From: Cyclina sinensis
Lineage: Eukaryota; Mollusca; Bivalvia; Venerida; Veneridae
Length of the DNA stretch: 64,000 bases
Reading direction: 5' to 3'
Assembly: GCA_012932295.1 (NCBI GenBank)
Contig: JAAONU010000011.1
Span: 40,798,352 to 40,862,351 of the forward strand
Shown: positions 25,751 through 31,700 of the stretch, piece after piece
How positions within the stretch are numbered: the stretch's first letter is position 1
Layout of the letters: each line of letters starts with the position of its first letter
Notes under the pieces: model-generated
What the model saw: the letters and a program-made list of their open reading frames with translations, nothing else
The model's database searches: none
Told to the model about the DNA's origin: nothing
Program-made: the position numbers and the translations under genes

Positions 25751-28700
25751 TTCTTTATTCAAAAGAACTATGTGAAAGTGCATTTTATTAATGTGACAGT
25801 CTGTTTGACATGGTGAAGGAAAAAAATCTGAAAATCTTCTTGTCTGAAACGACAAGTCCCTGAGCCTTAAGATTTGGTATGTAGCATCGTCTAGTGGACC
25901 TCTACCAAATTTGTTCAAATTATACCCCTCTGGTAAAATTTTGGCACCGCCCCGGGGGTCAATTGATTTTACATTGGCTTATACAGAGAAAACTTTGAAA
26001 ATCTTCTTGCCTGAAACTACAAGGCCCTGATCCTTAAGATTTGGTATGTAGCAATTTCTAGTGGACCTCTACCAAGTTTGTTCAAATTATACCCCTGAGG
26101 TCAAATTTGGCCCCGCTCCGGGGGTCAATTCATTTTATATAGGCTTATATAGGCAAAACTTTAAAACAACTACTTGTCTGAAAACACAAAGCCTAGGACT
26201 TAAATATTTTTAATGGAGCATCGGCTAGATGTCTTCCACCCAGTTTCTTCAAATTATGCCCTTTGAGTGAAAATTGGCTTTACCCTGTGGGTCACTTGAA
26301 TTCATATAGATTTATATAGCGAGAATCTTAAAAAAAGCTTCTGATGTTTGATCAACAGCAGACCAAAAGACAAAGTATTCAGGTTACCGATCTAGGGCCA
26401 TCATAGCCCTCTTGTTAGACTTGATACAATGTGATAGGTTAACTTTCCAAGTTTAGCTTAATGTCGAAACTACCTGGAATTCTAACACCCGGTTCAATGT
26501 CGTCAGGTGTGACCTAACAAATAACGATGGCAATCATTTAACAATCGTTACCACGGCAACGGGTTTCTAAGATCAAGGTCAATGTCAGAAAACATTGTTC
26601 AAATAATAAAGAATACTGTCAGCCTTGAAATCTATGCCCGCTCTGTTACTCTGTGATACATCCAAAAATTTTTTAGAAACTTGACACAATTGTTCACCAT
26701 ATAAAGGTCATGTGTCTCAGACATTTCGTCTGTCTGTTTATCTGTTTATTTGTTTAGCACAGTTTCAGCCAGGGCCTCTTTGACCACTAATAATTTCTAT
26801 ATTTTATTTTCAAATGCTTTATATTAATCCCGTATTTTGTAAGGTCTGTAGCATGTACTAAGGTTAGTTTGACCATTTCCCTTTTGTACAGTGCAAACTT
26901 TGATTTTATCGGCGAACCAATATTAATAGACACGAAACAAAAGGTAAGGGTGCCATAACAGATTTGAAATAATGAATTATTGCCTTTAATAGGGATCATT
27001 TGCAAAGAAAAATATTTGACATAGTATTAGGCAAAAGTTCTTTACTAATACAAAGTGTTCTCTATGTATCTTTAGATCATGCTTGCTCTCGTTTTCATGG
27101 AACTGAAACAAGACAAAGTTCAGGATTAAATTACATCTGTGATGAAAAACAAGAACAGTGCCAGTGTTTGCCAAGTAAGTTCAAGGTCATGGTTCTTTAA
27201 TTAACATAATTGTACAAGCTAGCTTGCTTAGTTAGAAACAGCAGAAATAGTTTCAAACTGAGAATGGCTTTATAAAGATATTAAAGTTAAACTTGATGAA
27301 CAAGTTGTGACTGAAATCAAGACGTAATTATAAAAAAAGATAAGTTAAAACAGTTTAGGGACACATGCTACTTAGAAAGCATGTATATTATTTGCTGTTG
27401 TTAGATCAAAGATACTTATTTGAAAGTGTGCTTAGGTCACAGATACTTGGTCGACAGTGTGCTTAAGCCAAAGATACTCATGTGACAGTGTGTTTAGGTA
27501 AAAAAATACTTATTTGACAGTGGTTTTAGGTCCAATAAATGAATCAGACAGTGTGTGTAGATCAAAGATACTTACTTGACCGACAAAATTCAACAGGTCT
27601 TAGGTCAACGATATGTATATGGTGATTAGTGTTGAGTGCATTTTCTTTCAGATTCATATATCTTCTGGATAATGTCACAACCGAATTGTACTTCATTTTT
27701 GTAAAGCATTAGCGACTTTCAATATGTCCTTATTTAAAACAGAAATGTCACGTTGGATACCCAAATCGTACATTTTGTATTTTTAAATGGTTTTGGGTTT
27801 GACCGTTTTCATGCATTTTGTGAGCTTGTAGTTTTTGAAAAACTAATTAAGTTCTAGCCTGTGCAAGTAATGAACTCAAAATGAAAGCGGTTAACAGCCC
27901 ACCAATGGCGAAAGTTTTCGAATCGTGTCTTATTAATCAAAAGATTACAAAAAGTGTACTTATACTACTCAAAACTTGATAGGGATCACTTATAAGAATG
28001 TGTATATTTACTACATAAGGTTGAAAGGTTACATGTTTTGCTGTGATTCTGAAAATATGTTCATATAACAACAGTTTGGTACCAAAAAATGAGTAAGTCT
28101 GTAAACCGTTGAAGCTTGACAGAGGCTGAGCCGTGGGGGGGGGGGGGGGGGGCACGAATTTGGGATAACACAGGCAGGAGATGAAATGGAACTTTTTGGA
28201 AAAATCAAGTTTATGGCCTGAATTTTGCTTTAATATCGCGAGTGGTGTCTGTTTGCTTGGATTACTGCTCTGCACCGCCTTCTCATGCTGCTAATGAGTC
28301 TCCGGATGCTTTGTTGTGGGAGTCGAGCCCACTCGTCCAGAAAGGCCTGCTGTAGCCCAGGGACCGTGGTTGGCTGGACTGGGCGAGCAGATATTGCAGT
28401 GTGCAGTATGTCCCAGGCGTGCTCTTTTGGATTGAGGTCTGGAGACTTTGCTGGCCAGTCCATTCTCTCTATGGCTGCTGCCTCCAGGTACTCGTCGGTG
28501 ATCTTTGCCCTGTGAGGCCGGGTGTTGTCGTCCATTAAAATGAACTCAGGGCCTATAGCACCAGTGCCGTTGGGAACGCCCAGCCTCAAGCATCCCTACC
28601 CACCTCCTCGTCGTCAATACGCCGTCTTTGCCGTAGATTTGCCATGACCAGTGCTAGGTTCGATATAAACGTTACCATGTACAAGCGAAGTCTGAATAAA

Positions 28701-31700
28701 ACGGATGTGTACATGAAGGTACATGCCCGCAGTGCACCACTTTTCCAGGGGTATCGCTTTTCCCGTGCATCTCGAGCCATGTACAGGTAAATAATCAAAA
28801 TCTGCTGGACAGGTCGGCTTTGCCATATGAATAAACTACATGTATGAGAAAAAATCAGTTATCTTGAGGTTATCATTAAAAAGATATTTAAGAAATAAAA
28901 AGTGATCCCTATCAAATTTTGAGTAGTATGTATGTTCAACAATATAACTATAATCATCTGTATGCTGCCATTTTCATTTATGTTTTACACACCCTTTGTA
29001 CAGGGATTTATTTTGTCTATCTCTATTTCTGTCGCCTGTCTTTGGTAGTAAGAGAGTCAACCTTTTCTTTAGATTACATACCGTTATATTATGTATTACA
29101 CCTTAAAAAGAAGTTTATTTAACTCAATGAAAATTCTCTCTATTACCTAGTAAATTATATTTTCCTAGAAACAAGATGTCGACCAACTATAAAATAAGGT
29201 ATATGCGCGAATAACCTTTTTCAGTGACTTTATCTTGCCAATTTAAGGTTTGTGTTCTCATCCAGTAGATGTAAAGAGGATCGATGCCAGGTCACTTCAC
29301 AAGTTTACTTGCAATCCATGGACTGCAAATTATGGTAATATTTTGTTTGACAACCCTTGTGTCTCTGTCTCACCTGATTATAATGAGGATTTAATGATCA
29401 GCCCACTACCTCACTTGAACCAGATGAATAATGTGAACAATTCAGTCAGTTTACATGACAAACTGAAACTAGATTACTTTAGACAAGCAACAAAACAAAA
29501 ATTAACCATCTTACTGTTTTAACAAAGACAGTAAAATATTCTTTTCGATCTTTGACTCTTTTTTGATAGCAGCATTTTAATTAGTGTTTTAGGAAAGGAC
29601 CAAACTTAGCCATATTAGAAGGTTCAAATGTGTGTCTAAAAATTTCTTTTTTTTTTATATCTTTTAAACACTTCAATTTTTCTTTCTGTTCCAGCTGTTA
29701 TTGTTAAGATTGACAATATGGTGTATGATCCTGTCGCCAAACAGAAATTAGCTGATGGTAGAGTTGTCAAGAGTTTACGGGATGGTATTTTATTTAGCTT
29801 TAGAATACAGTGCTGGAAATAAGCTGAGCATCCGTAAAAAAATAAACTTTAATATGACTGTGAAAGTACGCCGTGGCTGTCTTGATAGTACGATTCGTAT
29901 TGTGTAATGTCAGTCAGCTGACCTGCAGTGTCAAAAGAGAAGTATCGTCTTTTCAAGAAATCACGATAAAAGATTACTGATAACGCGCTTTTATATAAAG
30001 TGTAACGTATTCGTTCTGTTAGAGTGTGAGGCCGGTACACAGTGGTTTACAGTTGTATTTTTTACTGTTTGATACCACTGTCCTGTTTGATAAGCCAAGC
30101 ACAAAACTTTTGGCAGCGTGGCCGAGTGGTTAATGCGTCGGACTAGTAGTCGAAGGATTTCTAGCCGCACGGGTTCAAACCCAGTCAGGGGCAAGCCGTT
30201 GTTTCCTTGAGCAAGAACGTATTCGAGAGTGTGTCTATAAGCTAAAAGCTTCCTACACAATCGAACTAAAATAAATTTGGTATAAACTAAAACTTGGATA
30301 ATTTGCAAACACAGGCAAACGTACTTGCATATGCACGTATACACACAAATAGTTCTCCGTTTAAAGGCAAAATGGCTTCCCTTTTGCCTATTGCATATTA
30401 ACTGTCCAAATTGGTAAAATTGCAATTTAGAATAAAATGTCGAATATGTCACATTGGCGGGTTGTGACATAGTATGTTCTTAAATACTTGTGTAGAATTC
30501 AGATGTATCCATCACACTTGTGACAAATCAGTGGTATTGACATTAAGGGTAAACATGGGCTTACGGTCAATGACAATTACGAAGAAACGTTTTCAAAATG
30601 TGCGTTTTGATTCAGGTGTCGGTTCACAATAATGTTATATTTTTAATGTAACTGTAGTTTTTATAACAGGTATTCAACAGCTTAGAGCCAATGATAACAT
30701 TGAATTCTTTTGGAGTCTTGACTGTTCTCAGCCCGAGCTTGAAGTCGGAAGGAAGTATTATATAATTGGCAAAGACGGCTACCTAATCTCGACACCTAAT
30801 GGAAAGAAGTGAGTTGCCTAGTTTTTCCTTGTAGACTGGCAAGAAACAAAAAGGTTGTAAGGTTGTAAGAAGTAATAATTAGGGATGCAAGAGGTTAACC
30901 GGTTATAATACCTTATAATCGGTTAACCGGTAACAATTTTCCGGTAAGGTTAACCGAAGCAAAAGGAAGACAGAATGTTAAAGATATAAACATTAAAAGT
31001 AAAAAATACCAAACAAGCGTGTCGCACGGACAACGGTATTTATCGATCGTCATGGTGATAAACCCGGGTCCGCGTAGATCAATACACGTGTCATACTTAT
31101 ACACAGGACGTCTCTCGTTTATTTGGTAATTGTCACTTTTGCCATTGTAATGTAATGTATAAACATTGCGCTTCCTGTTTGCCGCTGCAAATTAATAGTT
31201 TAACTGACACGTTTGTTTGTCTTCTACTCGCTAAATAAAAACTTAACTTGAGATTAAAGGAAAATCGCCATTGATGATTTCTTAATATTAACACGTCAAA
31301 TCAAGTTCGTTTTTCGAAGCAGTGGCAATTTATGTAATGTCTTATTAATTTGTTTTCGACAGTAAAACTTGAATGTGTAATTAAATAAAAGATAAAACTT
31401 ATCAGTGTTTTTTTTTTTTAATTCTATCAGAGACATACATTACATTTCATTTTAAGAATGAAACATAAAAACAATAACAGACTGAAAACGTTGATATTAC
31501 CAACAAGGATCGCATACATTTATAAAATGAATTTAAAGCAGTAAGAAATTACATACGAGGGGAATGCATATGTATCTATTAAGCGATCACAATACTCTTT
31601 CGGCCCTAATAAAGATCCGAATAGTAAACACTATCCCGTCAACTTCCGGTTTCACTTGTGTACCTATCATAAACTGTGACTAGTCGGCACGAAAATAATT

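Noticed and set aside
30113..30198. Functional tRNA-Ser or tRNA-Leu gene
   Set aside because: The acceptor ends do not pair well and the sequence continues into a SINE-like body.
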